Source: Hippasteria phrygiana | Lineage: Eukaryota; Echinodermata; Asteroidea; Valvatida; Goniasteridae | DNA: 64,000 nucleotides | NCBI GenBank assembly: GCA_037893225.1 | Contig: JAZGUH010000225.1 | Coordinates: forward strand, 744,001 to 808,000 | Direction: 5' to 3' | In this document: in pieces, positions 17,538 through 31,719 of the stretch | Position numbering within the stretch: position 1 is the stretch's first letter | How the letters are laid out: each line of letters begins with the position of its first letter | The notes under the pieces: generated by a model | Database searches by the model: none | Told to the model about the DNA's origin: nothing | Seen by the model: the letters and a program-made list of their open reading frames with translations, nothing else | Program-made: the position numbers and the translations under genes

Positions 17538-19124
17538 TTTTTTTTTTTTTTTCTTTTTTTTTTTCTTTTTCAGCCAAATGCCCATAGCATTTGTGCACGT
17601 TTTCTTTCTAACCGGCATTTTGGCCACTTTTAAGCAGCCGATTGGCTTTAAACTTGGCAGACACTTAGACCAACTGCTCAGAATGGCTGCCGAACTTTTA
17701 CGTAATGATGACGTCATCACGTGATTTTTTTATGAATTTTTGAATTTTGAAAATCGTAACATTCTTTTTAATATATCTAACGAAAAAAACAAGATATTTT
17801 GAAAATTCTTTTTGTTATAGCTTTGGTATGTCTCAAAGATATGCCCTAAAAGGCGAAAATTGTGTAAGGTCATGATGACGTCATCAAAAATTTTTTTTTT
17901 TTAAACGCATGTAAGGGTCAATCTGATTACAAAAATGTATACATTGAATTTTTCTGTACCTAATTCCAAAATTTCATGATCGTGGCTCACTCAAGTAAGA
18001 AATAACAGCCATTTCAAAATTTAGACCAAATTCAATATAACACAAAGGAATTCTGGGAAGGGCAGGTAACCATGGCTTAAATGTGCATGCTGTTTATAAA
18101 AAGGGTTGATTTGTAGTCTTTTTTCAAGTCGCTAAATTATAAAACAATTTTAATCGTAACATTCTTTTCAATATATCTACCGAACAAAACAAGATATTTT
18201 CAAAATGCTTTTTGTTATAGCTTTGGTATGTCTCAAAGATATGCCCTAAAAAGCGAAAATTGTGTGACGTCATGATGACGTCATAAAAAAATATGTTTTT
18301 CAAGTCGCTAGAATATTGCCCATAGCATTTGTAAACGTTTTCTTTCTTACCGGCCACTTTGGCTACTTTTAAACTTGGCAGACACTTACCCCAACTGCTC
18401 ACAATGTGTAACAAACGTTTACGTCATGATGACGTCATCACATGTCACGTGACGTCATCTTAAAGGGGCATTTTTCGAAGCCATATATAAACAAAAGTAC
18501 AAGTCCGATTAAGTTGAAAAGTAATATCTAGGTAGCCCAGTAGGTTTATAGATGAAATTTGACTTGACATTATGATGACGTCATCACATGTCCATGACGT
18601 CATTTTAAAGGGGCAGTTTTTGAAGCCATATATAGACAAAGGTACAATTCCGATTAAGTTTTTTTAAAATACCTAGGTAGGCCAGTTGGTTTATAGATGA
18701 AAATTGACATGACATGATGATGACGTCATCACATGCCACATGACGTCATCTTAAAGGGACAGTTTTTTAAGCCATATGAAAACAAAAGTACAAGTCCGAT
18801 TAAGTTGAAAAGTAATATCTAGGTAGCCCAGTACATATAGGTTTATAGATGAAAATTGACTTGACATTATGATGACGTCATCACATGTCACATGACGTCA
18901 TCTTAAAGGGGCAGTTTTTGAAGCTATATAAACAAAAGTATCAGTCCGATTAAGTTGAAAAGTAATATCTAGGTAGCCCAGTACATATAGGTTTATATAT
19001 GAAAAGTGACTTGACATTATGATGATGTCATCACATGTCACGTGACGTCATCTTAAAGGGGCTGTTTATGAAGCCATATATAAACAAAAGTATAAGTCCG
19101 ATTAAGTTGAAAAGTAATATCTAG
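17538..19124 (+). mobile_element. CRE-array element P3 (family X, hairpin-less 3' junction)
   Basis: T-tract, CAGCCAAATGCCC, CRE modules including about six ~145-bp copies from 18420 to 19115, and an end at AATATCTAG (19121-19124) followed by T. The same AATATCTAG continues as AATATCTAGGTAG inside uninterrupted modules. Confidence 0.65.
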
Positions 19125-20327
19125 TTTTTCTTTTTTTTTTTTTTTCTTTTTTTTCCTTTTCAGACTATTGCCCGTAGCATTTGTACACGTTTTCTTTCTG
19201 ACCGGCACTTTGGCTACTTTTAAGCAACCGATTGCCTTTAAACTTAACAGACACTTAGACCAACTGGTCAGAATGCATGCCGAACTTTTACGTCATGATG
19301 ACGTCATCACGTGATTTGTTATGAATTTTTGAATTTTGAAAATCGTAACATTCTTTTCAATATATCTAACGAACAAAACAAGATATTTTCAAAATTCTTT
19401 TCGTTATAGCTTTGGTATGTCTCAAAGATATGCCCTAAAAGGCGAAAATTGTGTGACGTCATGATGACGTCATCAAAAATGTGCTTTTTTAAAACACATA
19501 TAAGGATAGGTCCGATCGTCATGAAAATTGGTGGGTAGGTAGATAGTGCCACTAGCATGTAAAATCCAAAGTGACGTCATGATGACGTCATCGGCTGATT
19601 TTCTATGAATTTTTAGTTCTATCCCAAATCCCATAGACTTTGTACACGAATTTTGTAAGAGCCACTTTGGTCACTAAACAACCTCAGATCTTAATCAGGT
19701 TTAACTCAAACAGAGACCCTAAGCTGAAAATGTATGCCGAAGAGTGACGTCATGATGACGTCATCACTTGTCATGTGACGTCATCTTAAAGGTGCATTTT
19801 TCAAGGGCACATATCTAGAGAACCGTAGGTCCGATTGCATTCAAACCTGCTATGGTGGTAGACAAGTACGTGTTATAGATGAAAATTGAGGTGACGTCAT
19901 GATGACCTCATCATACGATTTTATAGTAATTGTAAAGTTTTTTCAACCTTAAAGTTTCTTAAACCCATATCTCTTTAACAGAACATGCTAAATTCAAAAT
20001 TCTTTTTGTAATAGCTTTGTTAGCTCCCATATTCTTTCACATAAATGGGAAAATGTGTGATGTCATCATGACGTCATCAAAAATATGCTTTTTTGAAACA
20101 CATATAAGGGTAGGTCCGATCGTCATAAAAATTGGTGGGTATGTAGATAGTGCCACCAGCATGCAGAAGCCGGAGTGACGTCATGATGACCTCATCGGCT
20201 AATTTTCTATAATTTTTTTAATTTTTGAAATTTTATTAAAATTTTTGAAATTTCATTTTAATCACCAAATTTTACACAAAAACACCGAAACAGCCCTGTG
20301 TTTGTCCACAAACACTATTGGCTCTAG
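19125..20327 (+). mobile_element. CRE-array element P4 (family X2-like end)
   Basis: Ends with ACCGAAACAGCCCT, hairpin 20298-20315, then only 8 nt and CTAG (20324-20327). Its CCGAAACAGCC matches the C/G variant of the 5' palindrome rather than the T/A variant. Confidence 0.7.
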
Positions 20328-21822
20328 TTTTTTTTTTTTTTTCCTTTTCAGACTTTTTCCCATAGCATTTGTGCACGTTTTCTTTCTTACCGGCACTTTG
20401 GCTACTTTGGTGCACCCGATTGCCTTTAAACTTGGCAGACACTTAGACAAACTGCTCAGAATGTGTGCCGAACTTTTTGGTCATGATGACGTCATCACGT
20501 GATTTTTTATGAATTTTTGAAATTTGAAAATCGTAAAATTCTTTTCAATATATCTAGCGAACAAAACAAGATATTTTCAAAATTCTTTTTGTTACAGCTT
20601 TGGTAGGTCTCAAAGATATGCCCTAAAAAGGAAAAAGTGTGTGACGTCATGATGACATCATCAAAAATGTGCTTTTTTAAAACACATATAAGAATAGGTC
20701 CGTTCGTCATGAAAATTGGTGGGTAGGTAGATACTGGCACTAGGATGCAAAATCCAAAGTGACGTCATGATGACGTCATCACGTGATTTGTTATGAATTT
20801 TTGAAATTTTGAAAATCGTAACATTCTTTTAAATATATCTGGCAAACAAAACAAGATATTTTCAAAATTCTTTTTGTTATAGCTTTGGTAGGTCTCAAAC
20901 ATATGCCCTAAAAAGGAAAAAAATGTGTGACGTCATGATGACATCATCAAAAATGTGCTTTTTTAAAACACATATAAGGATAGGTCCGATCGTCATGAAA
21001 ATTGGTGGGTAGGTAGATACTGGTATTAGGATGCAAAATCCAAAGTGACGTCATGATGACGTCATCACGTGATTTGTTATGAATTTTTGAAATTTTGAAA
21101 TCGTAACATTCTTTTAAATATATCTCGCAAACAAAACAAGAAATTTTCAAAATTCTTTTTGATACAGCTTTTGGTATGTCTCAAAGATATGCCCTAAAAG
21201 GCGAAAATTGTGTGACGTCATCATGACGTCATCAATTTTTTTTTTTAACGCATGTAAGGGTCGGTCCGATTAAAAATTTATACATTGAATTTTTCTCTAC
21301 CTAATTCAACAATTTCGTGATCGTGGCTCACTCAAGTATTAAGAAATAACAGGCATCTAACAAATTGTGACCAAATTCAATATAACACAAAGGAATTCTG
21401 GGAAGGACAGAAACCATGGCTTTCATGTGGCATGCTGTCTATAAAGAGTTGATCTCTAGTCTTTTTTTCAAGTCGTTAGACAAGTCGTAGGCAGATACTT
21501 ACACCAACTGCTCAGAATGTGCGCCGAACTTTTAGGTCATGATGACGTCATCACATGTCACGTGACGTCATCTTAAAGGGGCATTTTTGGAAACCATATA
21601 TCTACAAAAGTACAAGTCACATTAAGTTAAAACGTGGTATTTAGTTATGCCAGCATGTGTTAGATGAAAATGTATGTGACGTCATGGTGACGTCATGATG
21701 ACGTCATCGGCTAATTTTCTATGATTTTTTTCATTTTTGAAATTTCATTTAAATCACATAATTTTACACAAAAAAACAAAACAGCCCTGTGTTTGTCCAC
21801 AAACACTGCACCAGATGTCTAG
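20328..21822 (+). mobile_element. CRE-array element P5 (family X1)
   Basis: T-tract, CAGACTTTTTCCCATAGC, CRE modules, hairpin 21789-21806 and CTAG 21819-21822. Body order (A-B-A-B-C modules) matches P1. Confidence 0.7.
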
Positions 21823-22911
21823 TTTTTTTTTGGCTTCCTTTTCAGACTTTTTGGCTGTTTTGGAAACTTTTCCAAAACAGCCCTTGTTTTCGTTAAGATT
21901 TTTTTTTTTTTCTTTTTTTTGGCTGTTTCGGAAGTTTTCCGAAACAGCCTTTGTTTTCGTTAAGATTTTTTTTTTTTTCTTTTTTTTTTCTTTTTCTCTT
22001 TCAGACTATTGCCCATAGCATTTGTACACGTTTTCCTTTTTACCGGCACTTTGGCTACTTTTATGCAGCCGATTGTCTTTAAACTTAGCAAACACTTAAA
22101 GCAACTGCTCAGAATGTGTGCCGAACTTTTACGTCATGATGACATCATCACGTGATTTTTTATGAATTTTTGAATTTTGAAAATCGTAACATTTGTTTCA
22201 ATATATCTAGCAAACAAAACAAGATATTTTCAAAATTCTTTTTGTGATAGCTTTGGTATGTCTCAAAGATATGCCCTAAAAGGCGAAAATTGTGTGACGT
22301 CATGATGACGTCATCAAAAATGTTTTTTTTTTTTAACGCATGTAAGCGTCAATCCGATTACAAAAATGTATATATTGAATTTTCCTCTCCCTAATTCCAA
22401 AATGTCATGATTGTGGCTCACTCAAGTAAGAAATAACAGCCATTTCAAAATTTAGACCAAATTCAATATAACACAAAGGAATTCTGGGAAGGGCAGATAA
22501 CCATGGCTCAAATGTGCATGCTGTTTATAAAAAGGGTTGATTTGTAGTCTTTTTTCAAGTCGCTAGACTATTGCCCATAGCATTTGTAAACGTTTTCTTT
22601 CTTACCGGCCACTTTGGCTACTTTTAAACTTGACAGACACTTACCCCAACTGCTCACAATGTGTGCCGAATTTTATGTCATGATGACGTCGTCACATGTC
22701 ACGTGACGTCATCTTAAAGGGGCATTTTTCGAAGCCATATATCTACAAAAGTACAAGTCCGATTAAGTTGGAACGTGATATCTAGGTATGCCACCGGGTG
22801 TTATAGATGAAAATTGACATGACGTTATGATTATAAGTCAGAACATGTCACGTGACGTCATCTTAAAGGGGCAGTTTTTGAAGGTCCATATCTACAGAAG
22901 TACAAGTCCAA
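21823..22911 (+). mobile_element. CRE-array element P6, left part (interrupted)
   Basis: Two palindrome modules (21853-21882, 21921-21949) interrupt its T-rich start (CAGACTTTTT before, CAGACTATTGCCC after). The body runs to TACAAGTCCAA at 22911, where a 14.9-kb minus-orientation block is inserted. It resumes at 37775. Confidence 0.75.
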
Positions 22912-24667
22912 CTAGAGGCATGAGGTTGGTGTTTGTGGACAAACACAGGGCTGTTTCGTTTTGTTTTTTTTAGTTTGGATGTGAAATGTGAATACAACAA
23001 TTAAAGTTTGTCAAACAATCGCACTACTGCCAATTTTCTTTGTTAATTTTGAAATTAATTAAAGTTGTTTGTAATAGTGACATGTGATGACGTCATCATA
23101 AAGTCACATAAATTTTCATCTATAAACTTGCTGACCTACCTTTTCAACTTAATCGGACTTGTACTTTTGTATATATATGGCTTCAAAAACTGCCCCTTTA
23201 AGATGACGTCACGTGACATGTGATGAAGTCATAATGTCATGTCAATTTTCATCTATGAACCTGCAGACCTGCCTGGATATTACATTCCAACTTAATCGAA
23301 CTTGTACTTTTGTTTATATGTGGCTTCAAAAACTGCCCCTTTAAGATGACGTCACGTAACATGTGATGACATCATGATAATGTCATGTCAATTTTCAACT
23401 ATAAACCTACTGGGCTACCTAGATATTACTTTTCAACTTAATCGGACTTGTACTTTTGTTTATATATGGCTTTAAAAACTGCCCCTTTAAGATGACGTCA
23501 CGTGACATGTGATGACGTCATCATAATGTCAAGTCAATTTTCATCTATAAACCTACTGGGCTACCTAGATATTACTTTATAACTTAATTGGACTTGTACT
23601 TCTGTAGATATGGACCTTCAAAAACTGCCCCTTTAAGATGACGTCACGTGACATGTGATGACGTCATCATAACGTCATGTCAATTTTTATTTATAAACCT
23701 ACTGGGCTACCTGGATATTTTTTTTCAACTTAATCGAATTTGTACTTTTGTAGATAAATGGCTTCAAAAACTGCCCCTTTAAGATGACGTCACGTGACAT
23801 GTTTTGACTTAATCATAACGGCATGTCAATTTTCATCTATAACACCCGGTGGCATACCTAGATATCACGTTCCAACTGAATCGGACTTGTACTTTTGTAG
23901 ATATATGGCTTCGAAAAATGCCCCTTTAAGATGACGTCACGTGACATGTGATGACGTCATCATGACGTAAAATTCGGCACACATTGTGAGCAGTTGGGGT
24001 AAGTGTCTGTCAAGTTTAAAAGTAGCCAAAGTGGCCGGTAAGAAAGGAAACGTTTACAAATGCTATGGGCAATAGTCTAGCGACTTGAAAAAAAGACTAC
24101 AAATCAACCCTTTTTATAAACAGCATGCACATTTGAGCCATGGTTATCTGCCCTTCCCAGAATTCCTTTGTGTTATATTGAATTTGGTCTAACTTTTGAA
24201 ATGGCTGTTATTTCTTACTTGAGTGAGCCACGATCATGACATTTTGGAATTAGGGAGAGGAAAATTCAATATATATATTTTTGTAATCGGATTGACCCTT
24301 ACATGCGTAAAAAAAAAAACATTTTTGATGACGTCATCATGACGTCACACAATTTTCGCCTTTTAGGGCATATCTTTGAGACATACCAAAGCTATCACAA
24401 AAAGAATTTTGAAAATATCTTGTTTTGTTCGCTAGATATATTGAAACAAATGTTACGATTTTCAAAATTCAAAAATTCATAAAAAATCACGTGATGACGT
24501 CATCATGACGTAAAAGTTCGGCACACATTCTGAGCAGTTGCTTTAAGTGTTTGCTAAGTTTAAAGACAATCGGCTGCATACAAGTAGCCAAAGTGCCGGT
24601 AAAAAGGAAAACGTGTACAAATGCTATGGGCAATAGTCTGAAAGAGAAAAAGAAAAAAAAAAGAAAA
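22912..24667 (-). mobile_element. CRE-array element N1 (family X2)
   Basis: Minus-orientation unit. CTAG complement 22912-22915, hairpin 22929-22946, GAAACAGCC type. It contains, near 23570-23640, the uninterrupted version of the site into which the whole minus block is inserted, so N1 and P6 are sister copies. Confidence 0.75.
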
Positions 24668-26735
24668 CTAGACATCTGGTACAGTGTTTGTGGACAAACA
24701 CAGGGCTGTTTTGTTTTTGTGTGTAAAATTATGTGATTTAAATGAAATTTCAAAAATGAAAAAAATCATAGAAAATTAGCCGATGACGTCATCAGACGTC
24801 ACCATGACGTCACATACATTTTCATCTAACACATGCTGGCATAACTAAATACCACGTTTTAACTTAATGTGACTTGTACTTTTGTAGATATATGGTTTCC
24901 AAAAATGCCCCTTTAAGATGACGTCACGTGACATGTGATGACGTCATCATGACCTAAAAGTTCGGCGCACATTCTGAGCAGTTGGTGTAAGTATCTGCCT
25001 ACGACTTGTCTAACGACTTGAAAAAAAGACTAGAGATCAACTCTTTATAGACAGCATGCCACATGAAAGCCATGGTTTCTGTCCTTCCCAGAATTCCTTT
25101 GTGTTATATTGAATTTGGTCACAATTTTTTAGATGCCAGCTATTTCTTAATACTTGAGTGAGCCACGATCACGAAATTGTTGAATTAGGTAGAGAAAAAT
25201 TCAATGTATAAATTTTTAATCGGACCGACCCTTACATGCGTTAAAAAAAAGAAATTGATGACGTCATTATGACGTCACACAATTTTCGCCTTTTAGGGCA
25301 TATCTTTGAGACATACCAAAAGCTGTATCAAAAAGAATTTTGAAACTATCTTGTTTTGTTTGCGAGATATATTTAAAAGAATGTTACGATTTCAACATTT
25401 CAAAAATTCATAACAAATCACGTGATGACGTCATCATGACGTCACTTTGGATTTTGCATCCTAGTGCCAGTATCTACCTACCCACCAATTTTCATGACGA
25501 TCGGACCTATCCTTATATGTGTTTTAAAAAAGCACATTTTTGATGATGTCATCATGACGTCACACATTTTTTTCCTTTTTAGGGCATATCTTTGAGACCT
25601 ACCAAAGCTATAACAAAAAGAATTTTGAAAATATCTTGTTTTGTTTGCCAGATATATTTAAAAGAATGTTACGATTTTCAAAATTTCAAAAATTCATAAC
25701 AAATCACGTGATGACGTCATCATGACGTCATTTTGGATTTTGCATCCTAGTGCCAGTATCTACCTACCCACCAATTTTCATGACGATCGGACCTATACTT
25801 ATATGTGTTTTAAAAAAGCACATTTTTGATGTCATCATGACGTCACAATTTTCGCCTTTTAGGGCATATCTTTGAGACATACCAAAAGCTGTATCAAAAA
25901 GAATGTTGAAACTATCTTGTTTTGTTTGCGAGATATATTTAAAAGAATGTTACGATTTCAAAATTTCAAAAATTCATAACAAATCACGTGATGACGTCAT
26001 CATGACGTAACTTTGGATTTTGCATCCTAGTACCAGTATCTACCTACCCACCAATTTTCATGACGATCGGACCTATCCTTATATGTGTTTTAAAAAAGCA
26101 CATTTTTGATGATGTCATCATGACGTCACACATTTTTTTCCTTTTTAGGGCATATCTTTGAGACCTACCAAAGCTATAACAAAAAGAATTTTGAAAATAT
26201 CTTGTTTTGTTTGCCAGATATATTTAAAAGAATGTTACGATTTTCAAAATTTCAAAAATTCATAACAAATCACGTGATGACGTCATCATGACGTCATTTT
26301 GGATTTTGCATCCTAGTGCCAGTATCTACCTACCCACCAATTTTCATGACGATCGGACCTATCCTTATATGTGTTTTAAAAAAGCACATTTTTGATGAGG
26401 TCATCATGACGTCACACATTTTATTTCTTTTAGGGCATATCTTTGAGACATACCAAAGCTATAACAAAAAGAATTTTGAAAATATCTTGTTTTGTTCGCT
26501 AGATATATTGAAAAGAATTTTACGATTTTCAAATTTCAAAAATTCATAAAAAATCACGTGATGACGTCATCATGACCAAAAAGTTCGGGACACATTCTGA
26601 GCAGTTTGTCTAAGTGTCTGCCAAGTTTAAAGGCAATCGGGTGCACCAAAGTAGCCAAAGTGCCGGTAAGAAAGAAAACGTGCACAAATGCTATGGGGAA
26701 AAAGTCTGAAAAGGAAGCACAAAAAAAAAAAAAAA
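24668..26735 (-). mobile_element. CRE-array element N2 (family X1)
   Basis: CTAG complement 24668-24671, hairpin 24684-24701, AAAACAGCC type. The body has an extra pair of ~285-bp CRE dimers compared with P5. Confidence 0.7.
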
Positions 26736-28206
26736 CTAGATGTATGGTGCAGTGTTTGTGGACAAACACAGGGCTGTTTTGTTTTTTTGTGTAAAATTAT
26801 GTGATTTAAATGAACTTTCAAAAATGAAAAAAATTATAGAAAATTAGCCGATGACGTCATCATGACGTCACATAAATTTTAATCTAACACATGCTGGCAT
26901 AACTAAATACCACGTTTAAACTTAATCTGACTTGTACTTTTGTAGATATATGGTTTCCAAAAATGCCCCTTTAAGATGACGTCACGTGACATGTGATGAC
27001 GTCATCATGACGTAAAAGTTCGGCGCACATTCTGAGCAGTTGGTGTAAGTGTCTGCCTACGACTTGTCTAACGACTTGAAAAAAAGACTAGAGATCAACT
27101 CTTTATAGACAGCATGCCACATGAAAGCCATGGTTTCTGTCCTTCCCAGAATTCCTTTGTGTTATATTGAATTTGGTCACAATTTTCAGATGCCTGTTAT
27201 TTCTTAATACTTGAGTGAGCCACGATCACGAAATTGTTGAATTAGGTAGAGAAAAATTCAATGTATACATTTTTTTAATCGGACCGACCCTTACATGCGT
27301 AAAAAGAAAAAAATTGATGATGTCATTATGACGTCACACAATTTTCGCCTTTTAGGGCATATCTTTGAGACATACCAAAAGCTGTATCAAAAAGAATTTT
27401 GAAAATCTCTTGTTTTGTTTGCGAGATATATTTAAAAGAATGTTACGATTTCAAAATTTCAAAAATTCATAACAAATCACGTGATGACGTCATCATGACG
27501 TCACTTTGGATTTTGCATCCTAATACCAGTATCTACCTACCCACCAATTTTCATGACGATCGGACCTATCCTTATATGTGTTTTAAAAAAGCACATTTTT
27601 GATGATGTCGTCATGACGTCACACATTTTTTTCCTTTTTAGGGCATATGTTTGAGACCTACCAAAGCTATAACAAAAAGAATTTTGAAAATATCTTGTTT
27701 TGTTTGCCAGATATATTGAAAAGAATGTTACGATTTTCAAAATTTCAAAAATTCATAACAAATCACGTGATGACGTCATCATGACGTCACTTTGGATTTT
27801 GCATCCTAGTGCCAGTATCTACCTACCCACCAATTTTCATGACGAACGGACCTATTCTTATATGTGTTTTAAAAAAGCACATTTTTGATGATGTCATCAT
27901 GACGTCACACACTTTTTCCTTTTTAGGGCATATCTTTGAGACCTACCAAAGCTGTAACAAAAAGAATTTTGAAAATATCTTGTTTTGTTCGCTAGATATA
28001 TTGAAAAGAATTTTACGATTTTAAAATTTCAAAAATTCATAAAAAATCACGTGATGACGTCATCATGACCAAAAAGTTCGGCACACATTCTGAGCAGTTT
28101 GTCTAAGTGTCTGCCAAGTTTAAAGGCAATCGGGTGCACCAAAGTAGCCAAAGTGCCGGTAAGAAAGAAAACGTGCACAAATGCTATGGGAAAAAGTCTG
28201 AAAAGG

Positions 28207-28259
<53 letters not shown>
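26736..28259 (-). mobile_element. CRE-array element N3 (family X1)
   Basis: CTAG complement 26736-26739, hairpin 26752-26769. The 5' T-tract appears on the plus strand as an uninterrupted run of about 50 A before 28260. Confidence 0.7.
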
Positions 28260-28261
<2 letters not shown>

Positions 28262-29768
28262 AGACATCTGGTGCAGTGTTTGTGGACAAACACAGGGCTG
28301 TTTTGTTTTTTTGTGTAAAATTATGTGATTTAAATGAAATTTCAAAAATGAAAAAAATCATAGAAAATTAGCCGATGACGTCATCATGACGTCACCATGA
28401 CGTCACATACATTTTCATCTAACACATGCTGGCATAACTAAATACCACGTTTTAACTTAATGTGACTTGTACTTTTGTAGATATATGGTTTCTAAAAATG
28501 CCCCTTTAAGATGACGTCACGTGACATGTGATGACGTCATCATGACCTAAAAGTTCGGCGCACATTCTGAGCAGTTGGTGTAAGTATCTGCCTGCGACTT
28601 GTCTAACGACTTGAAAAAAAGACTAGAGATCAACTCTTTATAGACAGTATGCCACATGAAAGCCATGGTTTCTGTCCTTCCCAGAATTCCTTTGTGTTAT
28701 ATTGAATTTGGTCACAATTTTTAGATGCCTGTTATTTCTTAATACTTGAGTGAGCCACGATCACGAAATTGTTGAATTAGGTAGAGAAAAATTCAATGTA
28801 TAAATTTTTAATCGGACCGACCCTTACATGCGTAAAAAAAAAAAAATGATGACGTCATTATGACGTCACACAATTTTCGCCTTTTAGGGCATATCTTTGA
28901 GACATACCAAAAGCTGTATCAAAAAGAATTTTGAAAATCTCTTGTTTTGTTTGCGAGATATATTTAAAAGAATGTTACGATTTCAAAATTTCAAAAATTC
29001 ATAACAAATCACGTGATGACGTCATCATGACGTCACTTTGGATTTTGCATCCTAGTACCAGTATCTACCTACCCACCAATTTTCATGACGATCGGACCTA
29101 TCCTTATATGTGTTTTAAAAAAGCACATTTTTGATGATGTCATCATGACGTCACACATTTTTTTCCTTTTTAGGGCATATCTTTGAGACCTACCAAAGCT
29201 ATAACAAAAAGAATTTTGAAAATCTCTTGTTTTGTTTGCCAGATATATTTAAAAGAATGTTACGATTTTCAAAATTTCAAAAATTCATAACAAATCACGT
29301 GATGACGTCATCATGACGTCACTTTGGATTTTGCATCCTAGTACCAGTATCTACCTACCCACCAATTTTCATGACGATCGGACCTATCCTTATATGTGTT
29401 TTAAAAAAGCACATTTTTGATGATGTCATCATGACGTCACACACTTTTTTCCTTTTTAGGGCATATCTTTGAGACCTACCAAAGCTGTAACAAAAAGAAT
29501 TTTGAAAATATCTTGTTTTGTTCGCTAGATATATTGAAAAGAATTTTACGAATTTAAAATTTCAAAAATTCATAAAAAATCACGTGATGACGTCATCATG
29601 ACCAAAAAGTTCGGCACACATTCTGAGCAGTTTGTCTAAGTGTCTGCCAAGTTTAAAGGCAATCGGGTGCACCAAAGTAGCCAAAGTGCCGGTAAGAAAG
29701 AAAACGTGCACAAATGCTATGGGCAAAAAGTCTGAAAAGGAAAAAAAAAAAAAAAAAAAAAAGAAAAA
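28260..29768 (-). mobile_element. CRE-array element N4 (family X1)
   Basis: CTAG complement 28260-28263, hairpin 28276-28293. The left boundary of the 3,497-bp tandem duplication falls inside it near 28500. Confidence 0.7.
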
Positions 29769-31719
29769 CTAGAGGCATGAGGTTGGTGTTTGTGGACAAA
29801 CACAGGGCTGTTTCGTTTTTGTTTTTTTAGTTTGGATGTGAAATGTGAATACAATAATTTAAGTTTGTCAAAGAATCGCGCTGCTGCCAGTTTTCTTTGG
29901 TAATTTTGAAATTAATTAAAGTTGTTTGTAGTAGTAACATGTGATGACGTCATCATAACGTATCTATAAACTTGCTGACCTACCTAGATATTACTTTTCA
30001 ACTTAATCGGACTTATACTTTTGTTTATATATGGCTTCATAAACAGCCCCTTTAAGATGACGTCACGTGACATGTGATGACATCATCATAATGTCAAGTC
30101 ACTTTTCATATATAAACCTATATGTACTGGGCTACCTAGATATTACTTTTCAACTTAATCGGACTGATACTTTTGTTTATATAGCTTCAAAAACTGCCCC
30201 TTTAAGATGACGTCACGTGACATGTGATGACGTCATCATAATGTCAAGTCAATTTTCATCTATAAACCTATATGTACTGGGCTACCTAGATATTACTTTT
30301 CAACTTAATCGGACTTGTACTTTTGTTTTCATATGGCTTAAAAAACTGTCCCTTTAAGATGACGTCATGTGGCATGTGATGACGTCATCATCATGTCATG
30401 TCAATTTTCATCTATAAACCAACTGGCCTACCTAGGTATTTTTAAAAAACTTAATCGGAATTGTACCTTTGTCTATATATGGCTTCAAAAACTGCCCCTT
30501 TAAAATGACGTCACGGACATGTGATGACGTCATCATAATGTCAAGTCAAATTTCATCTATAAACCTACTGGGCTACCTAGATATTACTTTTCAACTTAAT
30601 CGGACTTGTACTTTTGTTTATATATGGCTTCGAAAAATGCCCCTTTAAGATGACGTCACGTGACATGTGATGACGTCATCATGACGTAAACGTTCGTTAC
30701 ACATTGTGAGCAGTTTTTGATGACGTCATCATGACCTCACACAATTTTCGCCTTTTAGGGCATATCTTTGAGACATACCAAAGCTATAACAAAAAGAATT
30801 TTCAAAATATCTTGTTTTTTTCGTTAGATATATTGAAAAGAATGTTACGATTTTCAAAATTCAAAAATTCAGCAGTTGGGGTAAGTGTCTGCCAAGTTTA
30901 AAAGTAGCCAAAGTGGCCGGTAAGAAAGAAAACGTTTACAAATGCTATGGGCAATATTCTAGCGACTTGAAAAACATATTTTTTTATGACGTCATCATGA
31001 CGTCACACAATTTTCGCTTTTTAGGGCATATTTTTGAGACATACCAAAGCTATAACAAAAAGCATTTTGAAAATATCTTGTTTTGTTCGGTAGATATATT
31101 GAAAAGAATGTTACGATTAAAATTGTTTTATAATTTAGCGACTTGAAAAAAGACTACAAATCAACCCTTTTTATAAACAGCATGCACATTTAAGCCATGG
31201 TTACCTGCCCTTCCCAGAATTCCTTTGTGTTATATTGAATTTGGTCTAAATTTTGAAATGGCTGTTATTTCTTACTTGAGTGAGCCACGATCATGAAATT
31301 TTGGAATTAGGTACAGAAAAATTCAATGTATACATTTTTGTAATCAGATTGACCCTTACATGCGTTTAAAAAAAAAAAATTTTTGATGACGTCATCATGA
31401 CCTCACACAATTTTCGCCTTTTAGGGCATATCTTTGAGACATACCAAAGCTATAACAAAAAGAATTTTCAAAATATCTTGTTTTTTTCGTTAGATATATT
31501 GAAAAGAATGTTACGATTTTCAAAATTCAAAAATTCATAAAAAATCACGTGATGACGTCATCATTACGTAAAAGTTCGGCAGACATTCTGAGCAGTTGGT
31601 CTAAGTGTCTGCCAAGTTTAAAGCCAATCGGCTGCTTAAAAGTGGCCAAAATGCCGGTTAGAAAGAAAACGTGCACAAATGCTATGGGCATTTGGCTGAA
31701 AAAGAAAAAAAAAAAGAAA
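29769..31719 (-). mobile_element. CRE-array element N5 (family X2)
   Basis: CTAG complement 29769-29772, hairpin 29786-29803, then about six ~145-bp modules. Near 30720 an extra CRE module is fused next to GAGCAGTTTTTGATG, a rearrangement shared by its duplicate N7. Confidence 0.7.
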
